Assembly (NCBI RefSeq): GCF_021311115.1
Contig: NZ_JAJTNP010000003.1
Span: forward strand, 307,732 to 371,731
From: Chryseobacterium gwangjuense
GTDB lineage: Bacteria > Bacteroidota > Bacteroidia > Flavobacteriales > Weeksellaceae
DNA length: 64,000 nucleotides
Direction of reading: 5' to 3'
The notes under the pieces were generated by a model. The model had not been told where the DNA came from and made no database searches. It saw nothing but the letters and a program-made list of their open reading frames with translations. This document shows positions 43,527-52,877 of this stretch, in pieces. A program made the translations under genes and the position numbers. The first letter of the stretch is position 1; each line of letters opens with the position of its first letter.

Positions 43527-43542
43527 TTAATCAAATGATTAA
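43527..43542. promoter_or_regulatory. Probable TetR operator, copy 2
   Basis: A 16-base copy identical to 42810-42825, nine bases before the ATG of the TolC-type gene. I see no TANNTTTG box in the 42-base gap, so it may act by blocking read-through or a weak promoter here. Confidence 0.75.
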
Positions 43543-43551
43543 AACAAAAAG

Positions 43552-44850
43552 ATGAATAACATGATTTATTTTAAAATTAAAGAAAAAAGAATCTGGAGTG
43601 TACTTTTGATGGTGTGTTTTAATTTGATAACAGCGCAATCCGGAAGTTTATCATTGGAGGAATGTTATCATCTTGCGAAAGAAAATTATCCGATGATAAA
43701 GAAGATGGATATTATTGATAAAACAGCTGATTTTACGGTGGAGAATGCCAATAAAAGATACTTTCCACAGGTTTCGTTCTCAGGTCAGGCTACCTATCAG
43801 TCACAGACAATCAATTTTTCTAACGCTTTAGGTTCACTACCGATTAATATGGCATTACCATCATTAAGTAAAGACCAGTATAAAATTCAAGGAGAAGTCG
43901 ATCAGCTGCTTTATGACGGAGGAAAAATACGCAATCAAAAAGATCTGATAAAAGCTAATGCAGAATTACAAACGCAGAATCTTGAAACCAATCTTTATGC
44001 AATAAGACAGAGAATCAACATGATTTTCTTTTCTATTCTTCTCATGGATTCGCAACTTAAGCAAAATGAAATCAATAAAGCTAATCTTCAAACACAGGTA
44101 CAGAAAACAGAAGCAGCTTTAAAATACGGAGTGGCTTATCGGAGCAATCTGGATGAACTGAAAGCGGAAATCATCAATATCGATATGATGAGCACTGAAT
44201 ACAAAACAAATCGGGATACTTATCTTAAGATGCTTTCTGTTTTTATCGGGAAAAACGTTTCGTCTTCAGAAGAACTACAGCTTCCTGATAGCGAAGTTTT
44301 TCAAACCGAAATGAAAAGACCTGAAATAAAAAGTTTTGAGCTTCAGAAATCAATTTATGATCTTCAGGAAAGTCAGTTGAAATCTGATCTTTTACCAAAA
44401 GTAAGTGCTTTTGTTCAGGGAGCTTACGGAAGACCAACGCTTAATATTATCGAAAATAAATTTGGACCTTGGTTTATTGCGGGAGTAAGATTCAACTGGT
44501 CATTGGAAAGTCTGTATACTTCTTCGAATCAGAAGGAAATTTTAAAATTGAACAGGGAGGCTGTAAATGCAGATAAAGAAACATTTTTACTGAATACCAA
44601 ACTGGATCTCACTCAGCAGGATGAGCAGATCAAAAAATATAATGAATTGATTCGACAGGATGAAAAGGCGATCGCTTTGCGTGAATCTGTGAGAAAATCT
44701 GCTGAAGCCCAATTAAGTAATGGAGTGATTACAACTCATGAATATATTCAAAAGACAAATGCCGAAAATCTTGCCAGACAGACTCTGATTCTTCATCAGA
44801 TCCAACTATTACAGGCAAAATACAATCAGAAATTTATAACCGGAAACTAA
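43552..44850 (+). CDS. TolC family outer membrane efflux protein
   Basis: The outer membrane channel of the export system. A signal sequence ends near ITAQS (about residue 29). SLEECYHLAKENYP opens the first OEP domain, and long amphipathic helices alternate with short beta segments in two repeats, as in TolC. The 432-residue length is normal. First structural gene of the TolC-HlyD-ABC-ABC-permease-permease operon. Confidence 0.9.
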   Translation: MNNMIYFKIKEKRIWSVLLMVCFNLITAQSGSLSLEECYHLAKENYPMIKKMDIIDKTADFTVENANKRYFPQVSFSGQATYQSQTINFSNALGSLPINMALPSLSKDQYKIQGEVDQLLYDGGKIRNQKDLIKANAELQTQNLETNLYAIRQRINMIFFSILLMDSQLKQNEINKANLQTQVQKTEAALKYGVAYRSNLDELKAEIINIDMMSTEYKTNRDTYLKMLSVFIGKNVSSSEELQLPDSEVFQTEMKRPEIKSFELQKSIYDLQESQLKSDLLPKVSAFVQGAYGRPTLNIIENKFGPWFIAGVRFNWSLESLYTSSNQKEILKLNREAVNADKETFLLNTKLDLTQQDEQIKKYNELIRQDEKAIALRESVRKSAEAQLSNGVITTHEYIQKTNAENLARQTLILHQIQLLQAKYNQKFITGN

Positions 44851-44862
44851 TTATTATTGACA

Positions 44863-45798
44863 ATGAAAAAGCTTATTATATTTTTTACTGCTGTTTTATT
44901 CTTGAATTCCTGTGAGAAAAAAGATGATTTTGATGCTTCCGGGAATTTTGAAGCCGATGAGGTGATTGTTTCTGCTCAGCAAAATGGAGAACTGATTGCT
45001 TACTCCGTTCAGGAAGGAGCGTATTTTAAAAAAGGAGATCAAGTAGGACAGATCGATGTGAAAACGGCAGTGCTGCAAAAAGAGCAGGCTGAAGCCAATA
45101 TCCAGGCGTTGCATCAGAAAACAAGCACATCGGATGCTCAGGATGAATTGGTGAAAAAACAACTGGCTGTACAGGAATCTCAATTGGAACATCAGCTTCA
45201 TGAGCGAACACGCACTGCAAATTTGGTAAAAGCAGATGCTGCAACCCGTAAGCAGCTTGATGATATTGATGCAGGAATCGATCAGTTAAGAAAACAGATC
45301 GTGGCAACCCGACAGCAACTTTCGGTAAATAATTCGAATACTGATACGCAAAATCGCAGTATCTTAAGTGGAACGGCTCCGTTGGAGAAAACGGTTGCCC
45401 AGTTTCAGGAGCAGATCAATAAAGGACAGATCATTAATCCGATCAATGGAACCGTGCTTGTCAACTATGCTCTTCAGGGCGAAATGCAGGTAGTAGGAAA
45501 ACCATTATATAAAATTGCCAATACTGATACGCTTGATCTGAGAGCTTATATTACAGGAGCTCAATTGCCTCAGATTAAATTGAATCAGAAGGTCAAAGTA
45601 AGAATCGATCAGGGTGAAAAAAAGTATAAGGAATATACCGGAACGATAACATGGATTTCAAGTAAATCCGAGTTTTCTCCAAAAACCATTCAGACCAAAG
45701 ATGAAAGAGCGAATCTTGTTTACGCGATTAAAATTAGAGTGAAAAATGACGGATACCTTAAAATAGGAATGTATGGGGAAGCAATCTGGTCAAAATAA
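44863..45798 (+). CDS. HlyD-type periplasmic adaptor (membrane fusion protein), lipoprotein
   Basis: Links the ABC exporter to the TolC channel. A lipoprotein signal ends in NSC (about residue 17). The biotinyl-lipoyl-like halves are ASGNFEADEVIVSAQQNGEL and INGTVLVNYALQGEM, with a long coiled-coil hairpin of about 110 residues between. The order fits the E. coli YbhG-type adaptor. The ATG at 44863 starts the signal peptide properly. Confidence 0.88.
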   Translation: MKKLIIFFTAVLFLNSCEKKDDFDASGNFEADEVIVSAQQNGELIAYSVQEGAYFKKGDQVGQIDVKTAVLQKEQAEANIQALHQKTSTSDAQDELVKKQLAVQESQLEHQLHERTRTANLVKADAATRKQLDDIDAGIDQLRKQIVATRQQLSVNNSNTDTQNRSILSGTAPLEKTVAQFQEQINKGQIINPINGTVLVNYALQGEMQVVGKPLYKIANTDTLDLRAYITGAQLPQIKLNQKVKVRIDQGEKKYKEYTGTITWISSKSEFSPKTIQTKDERANLVYAIKIRVKNDGYLKIGMYGEAIWSK

Positions 45799-45804
45799 AA
45801 AGGG

Positions 45805-46731
45805 ATGAGTTCTGTCGTTGTAAAAAATATAAGCAAAGCGTACGGTGAGGTAAAAGCCGTTGACGATGTTTCTTTTGAAGTGTCAAAAGGAGAATTGTTT
45901 GGACTGATCGGTCCGGATGGAGCTGGTAAAACATCAATTTTCCGTATTCTCACGACTTTATTGCTAGCAGACAGCGGAACTGCAACGGTTGAAGGACATG
46001 ACGTAGTAAAAGACTATCGGGTCATCCGAAACAAAGTGGGTTATATGCCCGGAAAATTTTCTCTTTATCAGGATCTGACGGTGTCTGAAAACCTGAATTT
46101 CTTTGCAACACTTTTCGGAACAACGATCGAGGAAAATTATGATCTGATCAAAGATATTTATGAGCAGATAAAACCTTTTAGTAACCGGAGAGCAGGAAAG
46201 CTTTCGGGAGGAATGAAACAAAAACTGGCATTGTGCTGTGCATTGATTCATAAACCTGAAGTTTTATTTCTTGACGAACCTACAACCGGAGTAGATGTGG
46301 TTTCCAGGAAGGAATTCTGGGATATGCTGGCAAAACTTAAAGAGCAAAATATTAGCATTGTGGTATCGACACCTTATATGGATGAAGCGAAATTATGCGA
46401 CCGTATTGCTCTGATTCAAAACGGAAAAATAATGTCGGTAGATGAACCTGAAAATATTGTCAGGAATTTTCCTAAAACTCTTTTTGCAGTGAAGGCTAAA
46501 AATATCTATAAATTATTAGAGGATTTAAGATCTGACAACAATATAGAAAGCTGCTATGCATTCGGAGAATATATTCATGTGACATTAATTGCGGAAAATG
46601 ACAATGAACAGACGGTAAAAGATTTAGCAGAAAAATATAATCCGGAAGATTTTGAGGTGAAAAAAATCACCCCGACCATAGAAGATAGTTTTATAAGATT
46701 GATGCAGGAACAGCAAGTAAAAACCGAGTAG
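45805..46731 (+). CDS. ABC transporter ATP-binding protein (first of two)
   Basis: Powers export. Walker A is GPDGAGKTS (residues about 36-44), the signature is LSGGMKQKLALCCAL, and Walker B is VLFLDEPTTGVD. The final 75 residues form an extra regulatory domain. In E. coli YbhF two such cassettes are fused in one protein; here they are separate adjacent genes. The next gene begins at the base after its stop. Confidence 0.92.
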   Translation: MSSVVVKNISKAYGEVKAVDDVSFEVSKGELFGLIGPDGAGKTSIFRILTTLLLADSGTATVEGHDVVKDYRVIRNKVGYMPGKFSLYQDLTVSENLNFFATLFGTTIEENYDLIKDIYEQIKPFSNRRAGKLSGGMKQKLALCCALIHKPEVLFLDEPTTGVDVVSRKEFWDMLAKLKEQNISIVVSTPYMDEAKLCDRIALIQNGKIMSVDEPENIVRNFPKTLFAVKAKNIYKLLEDLRSDNNIESCYAFGEYIHVTLIAENDNEQTVKDLAEKYNPEDFEVKKITPTIEDSFIRLMQEQQVKTE

Positions 46732-47472
46732 ATGGATAAAGCAATCATTTGTAAAGAACTTACGAAGCAGTTTGGCGACTTTAGAGCGGTTGACCGCATC
46801 ACGTTTGATGTTGATCAGGGAGAGATATTTGGATTTCTTGGTGCTAATGGTGCCGGAAAAACAACCGCGATGCGTATTCTTTGCGGGTTGTCTTTTCCTA
46901 CATCAGGTTCAGCTACCGTTGCAGGTTTTGATGTGTATAAACAACAAGAACAGATCAAAAGGAATATCGGATATATGAGCCAGAAGTTTTCATTATATGA
47001 TAATCTTACTATTCTTGAGAATATTGAATTTTATGGCGGAGTATATGGGGTTTCACGTTCCGACATAAAAAAAAGAAGTGCCGAATTAATCACCACGCTC
47101 GGTTTAGAAAAAGAAGCTAAAAAATTGGTGGGAGCTTTACCACTCGGCTGGAAACAGAAACTTGCTTTTTCCGTGGCTATTTTTCATCGCCCTAAGATTG
47201 TTTTTCTGGATGAACCTACTGGTGGAGTAGATCCTATAACGAGACGCCAGTTTTGGGATATGATTTATCAGGCAGCTGCGGACGGAATTACCGTTTTCGT
47301 CACCACGCATTATATGGATGAAGCAGAATATTGTAACCGGATCACCGTAATGGTAGATGGTAGGGTAGAAGCACTGGATACTCCGGCTAATCTGAAAAAA
47401 CAGTTCAACACACATTCCATGGATGATGTTTTCTATCAGCTTGCAAGGAATGCCAAACGATCAGGAGATTGA
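46732..47472 (+). CDS. ABC transporter ATP-binding protein (second of two)
   Basis: A 246-residue cassette with Walker A GANGAGKTTAM and Walker B IVFLDEPTGGVD. The signature is degenerate: ALPLGWKQKLAFSVA replaces LSGGQ with LPLGW, as often seen in one half of YbhF-type pairs. It probably forms a heterodimer with the preceding cassette. Its stop lies 1 base before the permease start. Confidence 0.92.
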   Translation: MDKAIICKELTKQFGDFRAVDRITFDVDQGEIFGFLGANGAGKTTAMRILCGLSFPTSGSATVAGFDVYKQQEQIKRNIGYMSQKFSLYDNLTILENIEFYGGVYGVSRSDIKKRSAELITTLGLEKEAKKLVGALPLGWKQKLAFSVAIFHRPKIVFLDEPTGGVDPITRRQFWDMIYQAAADGITVFVTTHYMDEAEYCNRITVMVDGRVEALDTPANLKKQFNTHSMDDVFYQLARNAKRSGD

Positions 47473-47473
47473 T

Positions 47474-48580
47474 ATGAAACAATTATTAGTATTTATCCGG
47501 AAAGAATTTTATCACGTATTCAGAGACCGCAGAACGCTTCTGATCCTTTTCGGTTTGCCGGTGGTGCAGATCGTTCTTTTTGGTTTTGCTTTGAGCAGTG
47601 AGGTGAAAAACATTGGCGTTGCCATTTTGGATAATGCCCATGATGTACAGTCGGAGCAGATCATTGCTAAAATACAGTCAAGTTCTTATTTTAAAGTAAA
47701 AGAACCTGTTTTGAATTATCCCGAGATTGAAAAAAGATTTAAAGACGGAAGCATAAAATGTGCAGTTATATTTTCTGCCAATTTCGGAAAAGATCTTTAC
47801 CGAAAAGACGGTGCGAAGATACAGATTATTGCAGATGCTTCAGATCCGAATACGGCGACCATTCTTACCAATTATCTTACAACGATTATCAATAATTATC
47901 AACAACAGTTAAATCCAACAACCAAACCTTCTTATCAGATCATTCCTGAATTGAGACAACTGTATAATGAAGATCAAAACGGGTCCTTGAATTTTATTCC
48001 CGGTGTAATCGCTCTGATCTTTATGATTGTAAGTACAGCACTTACATCAGTAGCGGTTGTCAAAGAAAAAGAGCTGGGAACGATGGAAATTTTATTGGTA
48101 TCACCCTTTAAACCTATCATGGTTTTAATTGCCAAAGCAATCCCTTATCTGGTTCTTTCTTTGATTAATTTTATCATCATCCTTTTACTCTCTGTGTATT
48201 TATTAGACGTTGAAATAAAAGGAAGTTTGATTTTACTTTTTGCGGAAAGTATTCTGTTTATTATTACTTGTCTTGCATTAGGACTGTTGATTTCAAATCT
48301 TACCAATTCGCAGCAAACCGCAATGTTGATCTCGATGATGGGAATGATGTTGCCGACATTATTGTTGACGGGATTTATGTTCCCGATAGAAAATATGCCG
48401 ATGCTGTTTCAGATCATATCGCACATATTGCCATCAAGGTACTATTATGCTATTGTAAAAGCGGTAATGTTGAAAGGACTAGGATTCAGCTATATCTGGA
48501 AAGAAACGTTGATTTTAGTAGGAATGTGTATTGTTTTATTGACATTAGCTTTGAAGAATTTTAAAATCAGACTGTCGTGA
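47474..48580 (+). CDS. ABC-2 type permease (first of two, YbhS/YbhR-like)
   Basis: A 368-residue membrane subunit. One helix near residues 20-42, a large periplasmic domain (about 45-170), then five helices, the ABC2_membrane_3 layout. KEKELGTMEILLVSPFKP is the conserved cytoplasmic coupling segment. An upstream start at 47423 would overlap the ATPase gene by 50 bases and add unlikely residues, so I use the ATG at 47474. Confidence 0.9.
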   Translation: MKQLLVFIRKEFYHVFRDRRTLLILFGLPVVQIVLFGFALSSEVKNIGVAILDNAHDVQSEQIIAKIQSSSYFKVKEPVLNYPEIEKRFKDGSIKCAVIFSANFGKDLYRKDGAKIQIIADASDPNTATILTNYLTTIINNYQQQLNPTTKPSYQIIPELRQLYNEDQNGSLNFIPGVIALIFMIVSTALTSVAVVKEKELGTMEILLVSPFKPIMVLIAKAIPYLVLSLINFIIILLLSVYLLDVEIKGSLILLFAESILFIITCLALGLLISNLTNSQQTAMLISMMGMMLPTLLLTGFMFPIENMPMLFQIISHILPSRYYYAIVKAVMLKGLGFSYIWKETLILVGMCIVLLTLALKNFKIRLS

Positions 48581-49698
48581 AAGTATTAAGATTCATTTTA
48601 CAGAAAGAATTTCGTCAGATTTTCAGAGACAAAACGATACTGGCGATGATGTTTGCGATGCCGATTATTCAGCTGATCATCATGCCTTTGGCGGCTAATT
48701 TTGAAGTGAAAAATGTCAATATAGCTTATGTTGATCATGATCACAGCAGTTATTCTCAAAAGCTGATTCATAAAATTGCTTCATCGGGATACTTTAAAAT
48801 TGCCGGAACTCCGGATTCTTATCAAAAAGGATTAAAAATGATTGAGGAAAGTGAGGCTGATCTTGTACTGGAAATTCCTGCCGGTTTTGAACGGAACCTT
48901 GTTCGGGAAGGAAGTCAGAAAGTGAATCTTTCGGTAGATGCAATTAACGGAACCAAATCATCGTTAGGTGGAGCTTATCTGATGTCTGTGATTGCAGACT
49001 TTAATAATGATCTGGATGTTACGATGAAAACATTTACAGCCTCAACCAGTTCAAAAGCGAATATACAGGTGGTAAGTTCCAATTGGTACAATCCCAGAGC
49101 AGAATATAAATATTATATGGTTCCGGGGATTTTGGTATTGCTGCTCACGTTGATCGGAGGTTTTATCACAGCATTGAATATTGTAAGGGAAAAGGAAATT
49201 GGTACCATTGAGCAGATCAATGTGACGCCTATCAAAAAATGGCAATTTATCTTAGGAAAATTGATTCCTTTCTGGATTGTCGGGATGATTGTTTTTACAC
49301 TGGGATTGACCGTAATGTATGTGGTGTACGGAATTTTTCCTCAGGGAAGTTTGTTTGTCCTTTATCTTTTTGCTGCGGTTTACCTTGTTGCGTTGTTGGG
49401 TTTAGGACTTTTGATCTCTACTTTTGCGGATACACAATTACAGGCGATGTTCATTGCATTTTTCTTTATGATGATTTTTATGCTGATGAGCGGTTTTTTC
49501 ACCAGTACAGACAGTATGCCGGATTGGGCGAGAACGATGTCTGCATTTACTCCTGTAACGCATTTTATAAACGTTGTAAGGCTTATTGTATTAAAAGGTA
49601 GCGGATTATCAGAAGTGAAGAATGAATTGTTTTATTTAATTGCTTTTGCCGTTGTACTTAATTCTTTGGCAATTTATAATTACCGAAAAACCAGTTGA
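48577..49698 (+). CDS. ABC-2 type permease (second of two, YbhS/YbhR-like)
   Basis: A 373-residue partner of the preceding permease with the same layout, an N-terminal helix, a periplasmic domain and five C-terminal helices, with REKEIGTIEQINVTPIKKWQ as the coupling segment. The GTG start overlaps the preceding stop (GTGA). Last gene of the operon; the 49699-49874 gap shows no clear terminator. Confidence 0.9.
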   Translation: MKVLRFILQKEFRQIFRDKTILAMMFAMPIIQLIIMPLAANFEVKNVNIAYVDHDHSSYSQKLIHKIASSGYFKIAGTPDSYQKGLKMIEESEADLVLEIPAGFERNLVREGSQKVNLSVDAINGTKSSLGGAYLMSVIADFNNDLDVTMKTFTASTSSKANIQVVSSNWYNPRAEYKYYMVPGILVLLLTLIGGFITALNIVREKEIGTIEQINVTPIKKWQFILGKLIPFWIVGMIVFTLGLTVMYVVYGIFPQGSLFVLYLFAAVYLVALLGLGLLISTFADTQLQAMFIAFFFMMIFMLMSGFFTSTDSMPDWARTMSAFTPVTHFINVVRLIVLKGSGLSEVKNELFYLIAFAVVLNSLAIYNYRKTS

Positions 49699-49874
49699 AA
49701 TCATCTTCTGATTATTTTAATTTTGTTTTTAAAGATGCTTTTTAAAATTTTATTGATCATTTTTATTGGGGATTGTAATTTGGCTTTCAATTCAATAAGT
49801 ATTTTTCTTATTTTTATAATTCATTAGGTCTGATATTTGTATTGAGTAGCCCAACTAAATGACGAATTTTATTT

Positions 49875-50915
49875 ATGAAAAAACACACAACCTTGAAAAA
49901 AACATTTTTATACACCTTATTCTTTGCATTGCTTCTGGTTTCATGTAAAAAAGAAATTGAAAAAGTAAGTGATGTTATTCAGAATACTACCGATTCTATA
50001 ACGGAAGAAACTCCGGTCGCGGAACAGGATTCCGTGAAAAAAGAACCTGTAGTTCAAAAAGAATCTATGCCTCCTGCAATGCAGGAAGATGGTTTCTATA
50101 ATGCTTTTATTTTCCCAAAAGATAAAAAACTAAAAGACTCTTTATTTTCTATTTTTAATAAAAAATACACGGAAAAAGAACGTTATGCAATCTATGCTTT
50201 AAATAGGCTGGATTCGAAGAATAAATGGAATGCGGATACTTTAGTCGTTCCTGCCAAAATAGACACTACATTAATGGAATATTCGCCGTTTCCTATGCAA
50301 TTGGATGTATTGAGTCCGGTAAAAAAGTTTGTGGTTTTTTCGTATCCTATTCAGGCTTATGGGGTATATTCGAATGGAAGCTTGGTGAAATGGGGACCAA
50401 CAAGTATGGGAAAAAAAGCGGCGCAGACAAAGAGAGGGCTTACGTTTGCCAATTGGAAAAAGAAATTGGCAATTTCCACAGTTGACAGTGAATGGAAGTT
50501 ACCTTATAATTTCAATATTTTTAATACAGACGGAATCGGGTGGCATCAATATGATCTTCCGGGTTATCCGGCTTCGCATTCATGCTTGAGATTATTATTA
50601 AAAGATGCACAATGGTTATATTCTTATGCGGATACCTGGGTTTTAAATCCTGGTGGTGCAACAACGAAAGCAAGGGGCACAGCGGTATTGGTATACGGAG
50701 ATTATAAGTGGGGTGGAAGAAAGCCATGGAAAAAACTATTGAATGATCCTAATGCCAATAATGTTTCAGTTGAAGAGATGACAAAAATGATCGAGCCGAA
50801 TGTCGAGAAAATATTGAAAGAACAAGATAACAGACAAGTTGTAGTAGATTCTATTAAAGCTGCAAAAGCTGTATTGGAGCAGATGCCGGTAAATCCTAAG
50901 ACAGAAGCTCCTTAA
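49875..50915 (+). CDS. L,D-transpeptidase-like lipoprotein (YkuD domain)
   Basis: A cell-wall enzyme candidate that would form 3-3 peptidoglycan crosslinks or attach proteins. The lipobox is VSC (about residues 22-24). The YkuD domain lies around residues 155-275. The catalytic motif reads SHSCLR with C237, and H224 lies upstream in GWHQYDLPG; the usual motif is SHGC, so the Gly is replaced by Ser. The remaining 70 residues are helical and of unknown role. Monocistronic; activity is likely but the motif change leaves some doubt. Confidence 0.78.
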   Translation: MKKHTTLKKTFLYTLFFALLLVSCKKEIEKVSDVIQNTTDSITEETPVAEQDSVKKEPVVQKESMPPAMQEDGFYNAFIFPKDKKLKDSLFSIFNKKYTEKERYAIYALNRLDSKNKWNADTLVVPAKIDTTLMEYSPFPMQLDVLSPVKKFVVFSYPIQAYGVYSNGSLVKWGPTSMGKKAAQTKRGLTFANWKKKLAISTVDSEWKLPYNFNIFNTDGIGWHQYDLPGYPASHSCLRLLLKDAQWLYSYADTWVLNPGGATTKARGTAVLVYGDYKWGGRKPWKKLLNDPNANNVSVEEMTKMIEPNVEKILKEQDNRQVVVDSIKAAKAVLEQMPVNPKTEAP

Positions 50916-51440
50916 TTAATCTTTCTTTTCAAATTGTAGAGTAGATTCTTCTGCAAATCTTCTGAGCTTTTGCATTTCTTCTTTGCCTTTGTGTTGACCA
51001 AATCTTGCCGCAGCATAAGTAAGCCCGAGACAAAGTAACATCACAAAAGAAGCATTAAGAGCCCACGGAAATTCATGACTGTTAATCTGGTTTTCTACAT
51101 AATGCATGGTGAAAAAAGTCATCCAAAGAATCGAAAAAGAAAAATATAAAAACATAAAGAAGGTCCAAACTGCAGAACTGGGTCCGAAAATACCTCGTAT
51201 TGCAGTTTCTTCGTCTTCAATTTCTATTCTTAAAGATAGTCTGGGTTTCCAGTAATTATCGTATTTTGTTTCTACCCAAATGGTAGCTACTTCTTGATTA
51301 ATGTTTCCTGAAAATTCATTTTTGTGATCTGTGAGGTATTTTTTGAGACTCTGAGCATATTCTTCTTTACTGAGATGGGTAAACATTTTAAACCTTGGTC
51401 TGCTTCTTATTTTGTCTAAAGTGGTTTCTTCGGTATTCAT
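50916..51440 (-). CDS. Two-helix membrane protein of unknown function
   Basis: I do not recognise a family. A soluble N-terminal part (about residues 1-80, with FTHLSKEEYAQSLKKYL) is followed by two transmembrane helices at about 88-110 and 128-148 and a short charged tail. It starts one base after the stop of the aspartyl protease/PDZ gene on the minus strand, so the two are co-transcribed and may act together. Confidence 0.65.
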   Translation of the reverse strand: MNTEETTLDKIRSRPRFKMFTHLSKEEYAQSLKKYLTDHKNEFSGNINQEVATIWVETKYDNYWKPRLSLRIEIEDEETAIRGIFGPSSAVWTFFMFLYFSFSILWMTFFTMHYVENQINSHEFPWALNASFVMLLCLGLTYAAARFGQHKGKEEMQKLRRFAEESTLQFEKKD

Positions 51441-51441
51441 A

Positions 51442-52767
51442 TTATTCTTGATAGGGGATTGGATCTTCTAAGTTGAAACTTAAGGTCATTTCCTGATTTT
51501 TTCTTTTAATTTGCATGTTAATCGTTTTTCCTTCCTCAGACTTCATCATTTCCATTATTTTTTCCATCGTCATATCTACGGTTTTTTTTCCGTTGATGCT
51601 GATCAGTTTATCATCTTTTTTTAGTCCTGCTTTGTATGCAGGAGAATCTTTTCTTACCCCTGCAATGGCAAAAATAGGCTTTAAGGCAAAGTTATATTGC
51701 ACCGTGTTGTTGATGACCTGAACTCCTCCGGCTGGAACATCTTTATTGGTTGCTGGAAGATTTACCAGATCTTTTGACCATTCCAAGCCATCTTGCCGGA
51801 AATCAAGCCCACTCATATTAAAATGAAACGGATCGTTAAAATTTCCGTTTTTTCTTAGATAAAGTTTTTTATTAGCATAATCGAATGCTACGGTAAAACG
51901 TCTTAAAATGTCACCTCCAATAGAACCTTTTCTGTTTTCAACCAAACTTACATATTGAATTGAATATTCGTCAGGCATTGCAGTAAGTGGTTTTTCAAAT
52001 TTAAAATTGCCTAAGTAGAAATTGTGAATCCTACTTCTTTTGCCATAAATGTCTCCATTAAATCCTCTTCCCAAAAAATCATCAATATTAGGTCGGTTAT
52101 AAACGAAATTTTTAATTAAAGTGGGAAATAACCAAATAGCATCACTATTCCCAAGATCTATTAATAATTTAGAATTTTTCCTTTCATTGGTCATTTCTAC
52201 ATCTGCAACAATGTAGGGTTTGCTTTTTTCAATACTAATGTCAAGCGCATCGTATTTTTTTATTTTTTTCTTAAATAAGCTTTCATCATTATAAATGGTA
52301 ATTTTCTTTGATGAATAATCGATTAGAACAGGATGGTTCTTAAAAAAGTGATATCCCATAATTCCATTTACAGGAATCCCGACGTGAGAGGAGATATTAA
52401 AATCCTGATCGGTGATGATGAAAAGCGTAGAAGTATAATTTACATAGTCTTTCCCGATTCTGGCAATATTATTATCTGACCGGAAGCCATCGATACTTGC
52501 ATTACCTCCCAATCCTGAAAATTTTATTTTTTCGAGACTGGCTAATTTTAATTCTTTGTTTTCAAGACTGAAAATTGACGTTTCTGCAACTCCGGTATCC
52601 AAAAGGAAGGTTAAATCAGCACCATTTACATTCACCGGAATAAAAATCAGATTATTAATTAATTTAAAAGGAACCACTGTTTTTTTTGTATCCTGTAATT
52701 CAAATGAATTCTGGGCATTTAGAAAAATGCTGAGGGTGATTAGTAATATCGAATACCAAAATTTCAT
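51442..52767 (-). CDS. Retropepsin-like aspartyl protease with PDZ domain, exported
   Basis: A 441-residue protein with a signal peptide (ending NAQNS, about residue 20). Two aspartyl-protease-like halves are seen: LTFLLDTGVAET near residue 55 and SKLLIDLGNSDA near residue 200. The first has the active DTG; the second has DLG, so pairing within one chain may be imperfect. A PDZ domain fills about residues 340-425. This pairing is common in Bacteroidota; the substrate is unknown. It heads an operon with the downstream two-helix protein. Confidence 0.82.
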   Translation of the reverse strand: MKFWYSILLITLSIFLNAQNSFELQDTKKTVVPFKLINNLIFIPVNVNGADLTFLLDTGVAETSIFSLENKELKLASLEKIKFSGLGGNASIDGFRSDNNIARIGKDYVNYTSTLFIITDQDFNISSHVGIPVNGIMGYHFFKNHPVLIDYSSKKITIYNDESLFKKKIKKYDALDISIEKSKPYIVADVEMTNERKNSKLLIDLGNSDAIWLFPTLIKNFVYNRPNIDDFLGRGFNGDIYGKRSRIHNFYLGNFKFEKPLTAMPDEYSIQYVSLVENRKGSIGGDILRRFTVAFDYANKKLYLRKNGNFNDPFHFNMSGLDFRQDGLEWSKDLVNLPATNKDVPAGGVQVINNTVQYNFALKPIFAIAGVRKDSPAYKAGLKKDDKLISINGKKTVDMTMEKIMEMMKSEEGKTINMQIKRKNQEMTLSFNLEDPIPYQE

Positions 52768-52802
52768 CTAATGAATTTAGTGATTTTTTCATTAGCTTAA
52801 AT

Positions 52803-52832
52803 AAAAAACATTCTCAAATGTTGAGAATGTTT
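52803..52832 (-). terminator. Intrinsic terminator after the alpha/beta hydrolase gene
   Basis: A 12-bp perfect stem AAACATTCTCAA/TTGAGAATGTTT with an ATG loop, with a T run on the minus strand. Confidence 0.85.
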
Positions 52833-52877
52833 GTGAATTGTTCATGATGAACAGAATATTTTTGAGATTTATTTAAT

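Noticed and set aside
49239..49601. A 120-codon alternate frame within the second permease
   Set aside because: It is fully inside a well-supported permease gene, and its translation has no family features.
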